64,000 nt of DNA, taken from assembly GCF_900104895.1 (NCBI RefSeq), contig NZ_LT629742.1:3038001-3102000 (forward strand), in the 5' to 3' direction. The notes below the pieces were generated by a model. That model ran no database searches, had not been told where the DNA came from, and worked only from the letters and a program-made list of their open reading frames with translations. Source of the DNA: Microterricola viridarii. Its GTDB lineage: Bacteria; Actinomycetota; Actinomycetes; Actinomycetales; Microbacteriaceae. Shown in pieces: positions 17,485 to 25,849 of this stretch; the first letter of the stretch is position 1, and each line of letters starts with the position of its first letter. The position numbers and the translations under genes were made by a program.

Positions 17485-19149
17485 TTAGCGAGCGCCAATG
17501 GTTGCCGCCCAGGGGTAGTAGAGGTAGGCGACCGACGGTGCGACACCGGTGATGCGCTTGCCCAGGAACATGGTCGTCGGCCCGGTGAAGAGCGGCAGCC
17601 AGGGCAGCTCGGCATTGGCGAGCGCCTGCGCCTGTGCCGTCACCGCGGAACGCTCGGCCGGGTCGTCGATGCCGAGAGCCTCGGTGACCAGGGCGTCGAA
17701 CTCCGGGTTGGACCAGTTGCCGTAGTTGCTGAACTCACCGGTGCGCAGCACGCCGTACATCTCGAGCGGGTCGGGGCTGGAGAGGTACCAGGATGTGTAG
17801 AAGAGGTCGACGCCCTCGCGCGCGCTGGGGTCGGAGAACAGCGTGGTGTACGCGTTCGGCGTCACGGTCTGGATCGTGACCTTCAGACCGATCGCTGCAC
17901 CGGCGGCGGCGGTCGCCTGCGCGATCACGTTGAAGTCGTTGCCGATGGGCGCGGTGACGAAGACAAGCTCCTCGCCGGCGACCCCGGCATCCTCGACGAG
18001 CTTCTTCGCTGCCTCCAGGTCGTACGGGTAGTCTTCGACGCCGTCGAAGGCCGCGGTGACGGCGGCATCGCTGGCACCGACCCAGACCGACTTGGTGGTG
18101 TGCACGTCGGTCACCTCACCGACGCCCTTGTACGCCGCGTCGACGATGCCCTGGCGGTCGATGGCCATGAGGAGCGCCTTGCGCACGTTCGGATCGCCGA
18201 GCGGGCCGTCGAGGTTGCTGATGACGAGGTTGGAGACGGCGGTGTTCAGGCCGTAGTACATCTCTCCTGCCCCGGAGGACTGCAGCTGGGTGACTCCCTC
18301 CATCGGGATCATCCAGCTGCCGTCGACATCGCCGGACTTCAGGGCGTTGACGCGGGCGGTGGCGTCGTTGATGAAGACAATCTTGACCTCGGCCGACTTG
18401 GCGGTGAGGTCCGTGTCCCAGTAGTTGTCGTTGCGCTTGAGGGTGATGCTCTCACCCTGCTGCCACTTGTCCAGGCTGAACGGGCCGGTGCAGTTGACCC
18501 CGCCCGAGGAATTGCCGTAGTCGGTGCCGGCGGCCGCCAGGGTCGCTGCCGACTCGATGACACCGGCGGAGCCGCCCATGCCGAGGTTGAACTGCGAGTC
18601 GGGGATGCCCGTCTTCACCGTCACCTGCATGTCGCCGGTCTGCTCGATGGAGACGACGTTCTGGTAGACCGAGTACCACGATGCGCCCACCGCGGGGTCG
18701 ATGATGCGGCTCATCGAAGCGACGGCGTCGGCGGCGGTGAGCGGGGTGCCGTCGTGGAAGGTGACGCCCGGGCGGATGTTGTAGACCCAGGTCAGCGGGT
18801 CGGGGTGCTCGAACGACTCGGCGAGGCCGGGCGTCAGCGTGAAGTCGGGGTTGAGGCGGAGCAGCGACTCACAGACGTTGGCGAGCACCTGGTTGTCGGC
18901 GTAGTCGAAGGCGTAGGCGTAGTCGAGGGTGTACGGCTCGGCGTAGCTCGCCCAGCTGAACGAGTCGATGTCACCGGACGGCGCTGCCGTCTGGGTGGTC
19001 ATCTCCCACTCGATCCCGCCGCCCCCTTCTTCCTGGGCGGCCGGGGCCGAGCAGGCGGTGAGGGCGAGTGCGGAGGCAACTCCGACCGCGATGACGGCGG
19101 TGCGCCGACGCGCCGCCCGGCGCGTTGAGGCTGTGCGTGAGGTGGACAT
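17485..19149 (-). CDS. Oligopeptide-type ABC solute-binding lipoprotein (family 5)
   Basis: 554 aa. Basic n-region (TSRTASTRRAARRRTAV), hydrophobic core and lipobox LTACSAP. The mature part has the SBP family-5 hallmarks: LLRLNPDFTLTPGLAESFEH, YNIRPGVTFHDGTPLTAADAV and the late segment ELPWLPLFTGPTTMFLGKRI. Ligand not predictable. It follows the amidohydrolase gene by 17 nt in one operon. Confidence 0.93.
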   Translation of the reverse strand: MSTSRTASTRRAARRRTAVIAVGVASALALTACSAPAAQEEGGGGIEWEMTTQTAAPSGDIDSFSWASYAEPYTLDYAYAFDYADNQVLANVCESLLRLNPDFTLTPGLAESFEHPDPLTWVYNIRPGVTFHDGTPLTAADAVASMSRIIDPAVGASWYSVYQNVVSIEQTGDMQVTVKTGIPDSQFNLGMGGSAGVIESAATLAAAGTDYGNSSGGVNCTGPFSLDKWQQGESITLKRNDNYWDTDLTAKSAEVKIVFINDATARVNALKSGDVDGSWMIPMEGVTQLQSSGAGEMYYGLNTAVSNLVISNLDGPLGDPNVRKALLMAIDRQGIVDAAYKGVGEVTDVHTTKSVWVGASDAAVTAAFDGVEDYPYDLEAAKKLVEDAGVAGEELVFVTAPIGNDFNVIAQATAAAGAAIGLKVTIQTVTPNAYTTLFSDPSAREGVDLFYTSWYLSSPDPLEMYGVLRTGEFSNYGNWSNPEFDALVTEALGIDDPAERSAVTAQAQALANAELPWLPLFTGPTTMFLGKRITGVAPSVAYLYYPWAATIGAR

Positions 19150-19166
19150 GCTGTGTGCTCCCTTGG

Positions 19167-20828
19167 TCAGTCGTTGCGTGCGTAGGCGAGGGTGCCGTCG
19201 ATCCAGGTGGAGACCACGCTTGCGCTGTAGATCTCCTCCAGGGGAAGGCTGAACGGGTTGGGCTCGATCACGACCAGGTTGGCGAGGTAGCCCTCGCGCA
19301 CAGAGCCGGTGTCGTGGTCGCGGTGGTTCACGTAGGCGGTGCCGGACGTGTACGCGGCCATGGCCTCCGCGAGGCTGATGCGCTGGTGGGCGCCGCCGAG
19401 TGGTTCTGAATCCGAGCCGGGCACGACACGGTTCACGGCGATGTGGATCGCCTCGAGCGGGTTCGCGCTGGAGACGGGCCAGTCGCTGCCGGCCGCGAGG
19501 CGGGCGCCGCCCCGCACCAGGTCGCCGAAGGGGTACTGGCGGGCGACGGCCCCCTCCTGCATGAACGGCAGGGTGAGCTGGTCGAGCTGGTCCTCGTGCG
19601 TCGCCCACAGCGCCTGGATGTTCGCGACGGCTCCGAGCGGAGCGAAGCGGGCGGCGTCGGCCTCCGCAACGACCTGCAGGTGGGCGAGGTGGTGCCGGCC
19701 GTCGGTCTCGCCGTTGGCGCCGCGCGCGGCATCCAGAGCGTCCAGGGCCTCCTTGACCGCCCGGTCGCCGAGTGCGTGGAAGTGCACCTGGAAGTCGTCG
19801 GCGTCGAGCGCGGTCACGATTTCGCGCAGCTTCTCGGGGTCGATGAAGGAGAGCCCGCTGTTGGCGGTGTCGTGACCGCAGCTGTCGCGGTACGGGGTGA
19901 GCATGGCCGCCGTCTGGTTCTCGGCGACGCCGTCGACCATGATCTTGACGGTTCCGAGGGAAAAGCGGTCCTCGTGGCCGAGGGCCCTCACGGCTTCGCG
20001 GCGCTCACGCATCTCCGCGGCCTGCTCGATGCCGCCGGAGCGCTCCCACCACTGCGCGCCGACGACGTGGGCGCGGAGGGTGCCCTCGCGCAGTGCGCGC
20101 TCGTAGATGCCCTGCACGTCTTGCACGCCGCTGACGGCGCCGCCGATCATGGCGTCCTGCCAGCCGGTGATGCCGAGGGAGATGAGTGCGTCCTGCGCGG
20201 CCATCAGGCCGGCGTAGGCGACATCATCGCTGATGATCGGGCGGACGTGGGCGAAGAGTGCCTCTGCCCCCTCGTGGAAGGTGCCGGCCGGGGTGCCGTC
20301 GGCCTCGCGCTCGATCCGACCGTCGGCGGGGTCGGGGGTGTTGGCGTCGATGCCGGCCAATGCGATGGCGGCGGAGTTCGCCCAGGCGCTGTGGTGGTCA
20401 CGGCTGTTCAGCAGCACGGGCACGTCGGGAACGATCGCGTCCAGCAGCGCGCGCACGGGTGCGCCACCGGGGAAGTGGTCCATCGACCAGCCGCCGCCGC
20501 CGATCCATTCGATGCCGGGGTTCGCGTCGTAGTAGGCCTTGACCGTGGCGACCGACTCCTCTGCGCTCTCCGAACCGCTGAGATCGCAGGTGAGCATCTC
20601 GACGCCGCCGCCGGCGGGGTGCACGTGTGCGTCCTGGAAACCGGGGGCCAGTAGGGCACCGCCGAGCTCGATGACCTGCGTGTGCTCGCCGATGAGGGCC
20701 GCGGCTTCCTCGTGGGGCACGACGGCGACGATGCGCCCGCCGGTCACGGCAACGGCGTGACCCGACACCGGTTCACCGGTCCCGGTGAACACCGCACCAC
20801 CTTGGAAAAGAATCTCTACAGCACTCAC
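19167..20828 (-). CDS. YtcJ-like amidohydrolase
   Basis: 553 aa, metal-dependent hydrolase of the YtcJ/amidohydrolase_3 type. Seen: GGALLAPGFQDAHVHPAGGG with the first metal-binding HxH (about residues 68-70), HFHALGDRAV and HLAHLQVV supplying later histidines, and AAGSDWPVSSANPLEAIHIA with the catalytic Asp. First gene of the transporter operon, so it probably cleaves the amide, or related bond, of the imported compound. GTG start at 20828. Divergent from the TetR gene at 21013. Confidence 0.9.
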   Translation of the reverse strand: MSAVEILFQGGAVFTGTGEPVSGHAVAVTGGRIVAVVPHEEAAALIGEHTQVIELGGALLAPGFQDAHVHPAGGGVEMLTCDLSGSESAEESVATVKAYYDANPGIEWIGGGGWSMDHFPGGAPVRALLDAIVPDVPVLLNSRDHHSAWANSAAIALAGIDANTPDPADGRIEREADGTPAGTFHEGAEALFAHVRPIISDDVAYAGLMAAQDALISLGITGWQDAMIGGAVSGVQDVQGIYERALREGTLRAHVVGAQWWERSGGIEQAAEMRERREAVRALGHEDRFSLGTVKIMVDGVAENQTAAMLTPYRDSCGHDTANSGLSFIDPEKLREIVTALDADDFQVHFHALGDRAVKEALDALDAARGANGETDGRHHLAHLQVVAEADAARFAPLGAVANIQALWATHEDQLDQLTLPFMQEGAVARQYPFGDLVRGGARLAAGSDWPVSSANPLEAIHIAVNRVVPGSDSEPLGGAHQRISLAEAMAAYTSGTAYVNHRDHDTGSVREGYLANLVVIEPNPFSLPLEEIYSASVVSTWIDGTLAYARND

Positions 20829-20867
20829 TCAGTTCCCGCTTCCTCGTCGAATGGGCCAGACGAGCCG

Positions 20868-20933
20868 AGACTATTCAGTGCGAGTCGCTATTGTCAACAG
20901 TGTTGACAACGGTGCTGTTCAACTCGTTATGCT
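20868..20933. promoter_or_regulatory. Divergent promoter pair sharing one palindromic operator
   Basis: The palindrome TTGTCAACA-G-TGTTGACAA (20891-20909) contains a TTGACA on each strand. Plus strand: TTGACA 20903-20908, then TTATGC/TATGCT at 20927-20933 (spacer 18-19). Minus strand: TTGACA 20897-20892, then TAGTCT at 20873-20868 (spacer 18). One bound TetR dimer would cover both -35 boxes, controlling the tetR gene and the amidohydrolase/transporter operon together. Confidence 0.75.
20891..20909. promoter_or_regulatory. Perfect 19-bp palindromic TetR operator
   Basis: Nine-bp arms TTGTCAACA / TGTTGACAA around a single G, between the start of the amidohydrolase gene (20828) and the TetR gene (21013). 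Geometry is typical of TetR-family sites. Confidence 0.8.
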
Positions 20934-21012
20934 GACTGCGTGCCACACCCCGCCATCGCTGCCGATGGGCGAGCGAGCATGCCAGCATGGAACGACGACA
21001 GTTGACGATCGG

Positions 21013-21723
21013 ATGGCGACTATGGCAACAGCGGTGAAGCGCACGAGCACGCGCCCCAAAACGAGCGGTGCGACACGGGTACCGCTCGATCGCGAGCGGA
21101 TCATCGCCGTGGGCCTGGAGCTCGCGGCGGAACCGGGCAGCCTGTCGATCTCGGTCCGCGAGCTCGGCACGCGCCTCGGCACAGACCCGACCGCGATCTA
21201 CCGCCACTTCCGCAACAAAGAGCAGTTGATGCAGGCGTTGCTGGACGAGGTCATCCACCGCAGCGTCATCGACGTGACGGCCGACCCCGCGGAGTGGCAG
21301 GAGCGGCTGCGGCAGCTTGCTGCAGCGACACTCCACCACTTCGTGCTCTACCCGGCGATCGCCATCGAGGCGACGGTGCTCACCACGCAGGGGCCGGGCG
21401 AGTTGGCGGCCGTCGAGCTGATGCTCGACGCCTTCTCCCGCGCCGGCCTCGACGAGGACGAGGTGGTGCACCAGTACGCCCTGATGGCCTCGCTCGTGCT
21501 CTCCACCGCAGCCGGTATCGCGCGGGCCCGCGGGGAGCGCGCCCCCGTCAGCGGCGAGAAGAGCCCCTGGATCGAGGGCCCGCTGCTCGCGGACCCGCGC
21601 AAGTATCCCCTCGTCGCTTCCCTGGCCGGCAAGCTCGCCGACCTGGAGGACCAGACGCTGTTCATTTTCGGCGTCGATGCCCTGATCGAATCGGCCGAGC
21701 GCCGTGCAGCCACGCCGCGCTGA
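21013..21723 (+). CDS. TetR family transcriptional regulator
   Basis: 236 aa from the ATG at 21013 (another ATG at 21022). N-terminal HTH: RERIIAVGLELAAEPGSLSI, then VRELGTRLGTDPTAIYRHFRNKEQLMQALLDEV, the classic TetR recognition helix. A TetR_C-like ligand domain follows. The frame is open upstream through the operator, which argues against earlier starts. Likely represses itself and the divergent amidohydrolase-dpp-type operon. Confidence 0.92.
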   Translation: MATMATAVKRTSTRPKTSGATRVPLDRERIIAVGLELAAEPGSLSISVRELGTRLGTDPTAIYRHFRNKEQLMQALLDEVIHRSVIDVTADPAEWQERLRQLAAATLHHFVLYPAIAIEATVLTTQGPGELAAVELMLDAFSRAGLDEDEVVHQYALMASLVLSTAAGIARARGERAPVSGEKSPWIEGPLLADPRKYPLVASLAGKLADLEDQTLFIFGVDALIESAERRAATPR

Positions 21724-21730
21724 GGCCCGG

Positions 21731-22024
21731 GTGGTGCAGCTCCGCCGCTACCAGTTGGCCCCCGGCAGCTACGCGGAGTTCACCCAGTGGTGGGCCGAGC
21801 GGATGCGGCCGCTGCGCCTCGCGGCCGGCTTCGACATCGAGCTCGCCTACGGGCTGCCCTCGTCGGAAGAGTTCGTCTGGGCGGTGAGCGCCCCCGGCGA
21901 CCTGGCGGCGTTCCTCGCCCTCGAGGCCGCCTACCTGGCATCGGAGGCGCGCGCCGAGGTCATGCGGACGCAGCCGGAGCCGGCGCTGTCGATGCAGGTC
22001 GAGTTCGTCGAGCAGATCGGCTAA
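21731..22024 (+). CDS. NIPSNAP-like small protein
   Basis: 97 aa from GTG 21731, beginning VVQLRRYQLAPGSYAEFTQWW, the typical start of NIPSNAP/dimeric alpha-beta-barrel proteins; ends with ALSMQVEFVEQIG. It follows tetR directly; a GTG at 21704 would give a 20-nt overlap with tetR. Possibly co-transcribed with it. Function unknown. Confidence 0.75.
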   Translation: MVQLRRYQLAPGSYAEFTQWWAERMRPLRLAAGFDIELAYGLPSSEEFVWAVSAPGDLAAFLALEAAYLASEARAEVMRTQPEPALSMQVEFVEQIG

Positions 22025-22100
22025 TCGCCGGCATCCGCTGACCCGTCCGAATGCTGCGGGAAACGCCGCGGGAAACGCCGCGCAGGACGTGGCGCGGAGC

Positions 22101-22979
22101 CTAGAAGCTGCCGCCCATGGTGCGCAGTCGCTCGACCCGGTCGGCGATCGGCGGGTGGGTGCTGAACAGGCGGTCCATGATGCCGGGCTTCAGCGGGTCG
22201 GCGATCCAGAGGTGCGCCATCGACGAGTTCTGGCGCTGCATCGGCCGACCGTAGGCCTCCAGCTTGAGCAGCGCGTTGGCGAGGGCCTCCGGGTGCCGGG
22301 TGGTCATCGCGCCCGTCGCATCGGCCAGGTACTCGCGCTGCCGGGAGACGGCCATCTGCACCATGCCGGCCACGAGCGGGGCGACCAGCATGGCCACGAG
22401 GCCGAAGACCATGACAATCGGGTTGCTGTTGTTGTTGCTGTTGCGGCTGAAGAAGGCCATCCGCATCAGCATGTCGGCGATGAAGCCGACGGCCACGACG
22501 AGCCCGAAGACGACCATCGAGAGGCGGATGTCGTAGTTGCGCACGTGGCCGAGCTCGTGCGCCATGACGCCCTCCAGCTCGGAGTCGTCCATGATCTCGA
22601 GCAGCCCCGTCGTCGCGGCGACGATGGCGTGCTCTGGGTCGCGCCCGGTGGCGAACGCGTTCGGCGCCGGGTCGTTGATGATGTAGACCTTCGGCATGGG
22701 CGTGCCGGTGGTGATCGAGAGGTTCTCGACGACGCGCCAGAGCCGGGGGTGGTCGGTCACCGAGGTGACCTCGATGCCGCCGCTCATGGCCACGGCCTGC
22801 CTGCTGGCCAGGAAGTACTGGAACACGGCGTACAGCGTCGCCACGACGAGCGTCGTCACCACGATCGACGGGCTCTGGTAAATGGCCCCGGCCAACCAGC
22901 CCAGGCCGCCGATGATCAGCAGAAAGAAGATGATGATGAAGACGGTGTTGCGCTTGTTGCGGGCTATCGCGCTATACAT
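22101..22979 (-). CDS. htpX: HtpX-like membrane M48 metalloprotease
   Basis: 292 aa. Two N-terminal helices, then zinc motif VMAHELGHVRNYDIR (HExxH), two further helices around SMVVFGLVVAVGFIADML and NPIVMVFGLVAMLVAPLVAG, and the third ligand region SRQREYLADATGA. Membrane quality-control protease. The catalytic HELGH is intact. It sits downstream of a LemA gene on the same strand, a pairing common in bacteria. Confidence 0.93.
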   Translation of the reverse strand: MYSAIARNKRNTVFIIIFFLLIIGGLGWLAGAIYQSPSIVVTTLVVATLYAVFQYFLASRQAVAMSGGIEVTSVTDHPRLWRVVENLSITTGTPMPKVYIINDPAPNAFATGRDPEHAIVAATTGLLEIMDDSELEGVMAHELGHVRNYDIRLSMVVFGLVVAVGFIADMLMRMAFFSRNSNNNSNPIVMVFGLVAMLVAPLVAGMVQMAVSRQREYLADATGAMTTRHPEALANALLKLEAYGRPMQRQNSSMAHLWIADPLKPGIMDRLFSTHPPIADRVERLRTMGGSF

Positions 22980-23047
22980 GTTTCCTGATCACGGAGTCCT
23001 GGGCAGAGGCGGGTGCGTGTGTGCGGTTCGTTCTAGAGCGGTGCGTT

Positions 23048-23614
23048 CTAGAACTGCACGCGGGGCGGCTCGGCAATCGCCGCGGCATCCGCCACCTCGA
23101 AGAACTGACGCTCGCCGAAGCCGAGCTTGCCCGCGAAGAAGTTGTTCGGGAACACCTTGATCTTGGTGTTCATCTCGCGCACGCCACCGTTGTAGAAGCG
23201 GCGCGCGGCCTGGATCTTGTCCTCGGTGTCGACGAGCTCACCCTGCAGCTGCAGGTAGTTCTGGCTGGCCTGGAGCTGCGGGTAGGCCTCGGCCACCGCG
23301 AAGATGCTCTTCAGCGCGCTCTGCATGTGGTTCTCAGCGATGGTCGCATCGGCCGGCGTCTGCACCGAGAGGCTCTCGGCGCGGGCCTTGGTCACACTCT
23401 CGAACACGCCACGCTCGTGGGCGGCGTAGCCCTTGACGGTCTCGATCAGGTTCGGGATCAAGTCGGCACGGCGCTTCAGCTGCACGGTGATGTCACTCCA
23501 CGCCTCGTCGACGCGCACATTCAGCGTGACCAACGAGTTGTACGTCGCCCAGAGGTAGATGCCGACGATGGCAGCGAGGACGACGACGATAAGAATCGGG
23601 ATGAGCCATTCCAT
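23048..23614 (-). CDS. LemA family protein
   Basis: 188 aa: one N-terminal membrane helix (LIPILIVVVLAAIVGIYLW) and a helical domain with the family core VDEAWSDITVQLKRRADLIP, NLIETVKGYA and FPNNFFAGKLGFGER. The ATG at 23614 is preceded by AAGGAG at correct spacing. Upstream of htpX in the same orientation, 68 nt apart. Function of LemA is not well defined. Confidence 0.92.
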   Translation of the reverse strand: MEWLIPILIVVVLAAIVGIYLWATYNSLVTLNVRVDEAWSDITVQLKRRADLIPNLIETVKGYAAHERGVFESVTKARAESLSVQTPADATIAENHMQSALKSIFAVAEAYPQLQASQNYLQLQGELVDTEDKIQAARRFYNGGVREMNTKIKVFPNNFFAGKLGFGERQFFEVADAAAIAEPPRVQF

Positions 23615-23822
23615 GGCAGATGCTCCTTGAGAACGCGTGTTTGTGGTGCGGGACTTGCTTGGGTGCTTCTCCATACTATGGGTCGGTTTCCGGCATTCAT
23701 GGCGTTCCCACCAGACTCCAAGGCGCCCCGCCGCATACTCCCGGCCTGCCGCCGCGACGCGCCGCGAAAACGACCCCGGTTCGGGGGTATCTGCGCGGCG
23801 GGAAGGGGCGAATAATACGAGC

Positions 23823-24623
23823 ATGACAATCACTGCGGATGTCGCCGACGTCGCGATCAGCATCGACGGGCTGCATGTGCGGCGAGGGAAGAGCCCCGTG
23901 CTGCACGGGTTGCGGCTCTCCGTTCCGCGCGGCCAGGTGGTCGGCCTGCTCGGCCCGAGCGGATGCGGCAAGACCACCCTGATGCGCTCGATCGTCGGGG
24001 TGCAGCAGATCGAGTCGGGAACGGTCACGGTGCTCGGCCAGCCCGGCGGCAGCGCCGGGCTCCGGCACAGGATCGGCTACGTCACCCAGGCGGCCAGCGT
24101 CTACGACGATCTCACGGTGCGGCAGAACCTCGACTACTTCCGACGCGTGCTCGGGGCTCCGGCCGGGGACACGCAACGCGTGCTCGAGGCGACCGCGCTC
24201 ACCCCGCAGGCCGAGCGCCTCGCCGGCGATCTCTCGGGCGGCCAGCGCAGCCGGGTGTCGCTGGCGACGGCGCTCCTCGGCTCCCCCGAGCTGCTGGTGC
24301 TCGACGAGCCGACGGTGGGCCTCGACCCGGTGCTGCGGGTCGAGTTGTGGGGGATGTTCCACCGGCTCGCGGCATCCGGGGTCAGCCTGCTCGTCTCCAG
24401 CCACGTGATGGACGAGGCCACCCGCTGCGACCGGCTGCTGCTCATGCGCGACGGCGAGATCCTCTTCGACGACACCCCGGCGGCGCTGCTCGCCAGCGCC
24501 GGCAAGAGCGACGCCGAGGGCGCCTTCCTCGAGGTGATCACGCGGCAGGGCCCGCCGACGCCCGCCCGGCATGTGCTGCCGCGCAAGCGCCCGGGCCACG
24601 GCGCGCGGAGGGAGCACTCGTGA
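23823..24623 (+). CDS. ABC exporter ATPase (ABC-2 type)
   Basis: 266 aa. Walker A GPSGCGKTT, Q-loop GYVTQAASVYDDLTV, signature LSGGQRSRVSLATALL, Walker B LLVLDEPTVGLDP and switch SSHVMDEATRCDR, as in DrrA/NatA-type exporters. The C-terminal 25 residues are Arg/Pro-rich. The stop overlaps the permease start (GTGA). Substrate unknown; efflux of a hydrophobic compound is possible. Confidence 0.9.
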   Translation: MTITADVADVAISIDGLHVRRGKSPVLHGLRLSVPRGQVVGLLGPSGCGKTTLMRSIVGVQQIESGTVTVLGQPGGSAGLRHRIGYVTQAASVYDDLTVRQNLDYFRRVLGAPAGDTQRVLEATALTPQAERLAGDLSGGQRSRVSLATALLGSPELLVLDEPTVGLDPVLRVELWGMFHRLAASGVSLLVSSHVMDEATRCDRLLLMRDGEILFDDTPAALLASAGKSDAEGAFLEVITRQGPPTPARHVLPRKRPGHGARREHS

Positions 24624-25354
24624 ACGCGCGGAGGCTGTTCGCGACCACGGGCCGGGTGCTCACCCAGATCCGGCACGACCCCCGCACCATCGCGCTGCTC
24701 CTGCTCGTGCCGACGCTGCTGATCGGCCTCGTGGCGTGGATCTTCTCCGACACGACGGTCTTCGACACGATCGGGCCGGCGATGATCGCACTGTTCCCGT
24801 TCATCGTCATGTTCCTGGTGACCAGCATCGCCACGCTACGGGAGCGCCGCACCGGTACCCTGGAGCGGCTGCTGGCGATGCCGCTCGGCCGCGGCGACTT
24901 CCTGGCCGGCTACACGCTCGCCTTCGGCGGGCTCGCCGTGGTGCAGGCCAGCATCGCCGTCGCCTTCGCTGTCTGGGTGTGCGGTCTGGAGATCTCCGGA
25001 CCAATCGGCCTGCTGCTGGTGGTGGCGGTGATGGACGCCGTGCTCGGCACCACGCTCGGCCTGCTGGCGAGTGCGTTCGCCCGCACCGAGTTTCAGGTCG
25101 TGCAGTTCATGCCGGTGATCGTGTTCCCGCAGATCCTGCTCGGCGGCATCTTCCTGCCGCGCGACCAACTGCCCGATGTGCTGCGCGCGATCAGCGACTG
25201 GCTGCCGCTCTCGCACGCGATCGACGCGCTGAACGACGTCGCGGCCGGCGTCGCCGACTACGGCCCCGTTTGGGTCGATGTTGCCATCATCGCCGCGTGG
25301 GCGATCGGTGCGGTTGTGCTCGGCTCGCTGACGCTGCGGCGACGGACGCCCTAG
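24620..25354 (+). CDS. ABC-2 type permease (DrrB-like)
   Basis: 244 aa, about six helices. Family features: TSIATLRERRTGTLERLLAMPL in the first cytoplasmic loop and IVFPQILLGGIFLPRDQLPDVLRAISDWLPLSHAIDAL near the C-terminus. GTG start overlapping the ATPase stop. The gene ends just before the 7-bp tandem repeat at 25361. Confidence 0.9.
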   Translation: MNARRLFATTGRVLTQIRHDPRTIALLLLVPTLLIGLVAWIFSDTTVFDTIGPAMIALFPFIVMFLVTSIATLRERRTGTLERLLAMPLGRGDFLAGYTLAFGGLAVVQASIAVAFAVWVCGLEISGPIGLLLVVAVMDAVLGTTLGLLASAFARTEFQVVQFMPVIVFPQILLGGIFLPRDQLPDVLRAISDWLPLSHAIDALNDVAAGVADYGPVWVDVAIIAAWAIGAVVLGSLTLRRRTP

Positions 25355-25360
25355 CCCCGG

Positions 25361-25453
<93 letters not shown>

Positions 25454-25474
25454 CAAAACCGACCACGGTGCGGG

Positions 25475-25799
25475 GTCTCGATACGCTCGTTCCTCGCTAC
25501 TCGACCAACGGAAGCCGGCAACCTCCGTTGGCTCGAGGAAGCGCCAGCAACCGAAGCCACCCCCGCCTCCGCGCCACTTCCCGCCATCTCCGCCGCCGCG
25601 GCGGGACGCAGAGCGCAGAAAGTGGCGCGGAGCGCGCCCTCCCCGCTGGTCGAGTAGGCCCGCCAGGGCCGTATCGAGACCCGGCATCCGGCCGGAAACC
25701 AAGCCCCCCACGAGGTCTCGATACGCTCGTTCCTCGCTACTCGACCAACGGAAGCGGGCAATTCCCCGCTGGCTGGAGGGAGCACCAGCGACCGAAGCC
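25475..25799. repeat. Dispersed repeat cluster on the 3' side of the DUF222/HNH gene
   Basis: Module A copies at 25475-25511 and 25715-25751 (GTCTCGATACGCTCGTTCC start, CGACCAACGG end), inverted B-type copies at 25525-25558 and 25766-25799, a 13-bp inverted repeat CTCCGCGCCACTT / AAGTGGCGCGGAG (25567-25579 with 25621-25633) and an inverted A variant at 25647-25681. With the 7-bp array it fills the 495-bp gap between the convergent DrrB-like and HNH genes; no gene is seen in it. Confidence 0.88.
25647..25681 (-). repeat. Hairpin variant of module A
   Basis: Inverted relative to the neighbouring A copies: same ends (CTGGTCGAGTA ... GTATCGAGAC) but the middle is replaced by GGCCC-GCCA-GGGCC, which gives a perfect short stem. 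Shows that the ends of A are kept while the centre varies. Confidence 0.75.
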
Positions 25800-25849
25800 C
25801 GGAGCGTGTGCGCGATCAGGTTGGAGGGGTTTCCTTGTGGCCGCGGCTC

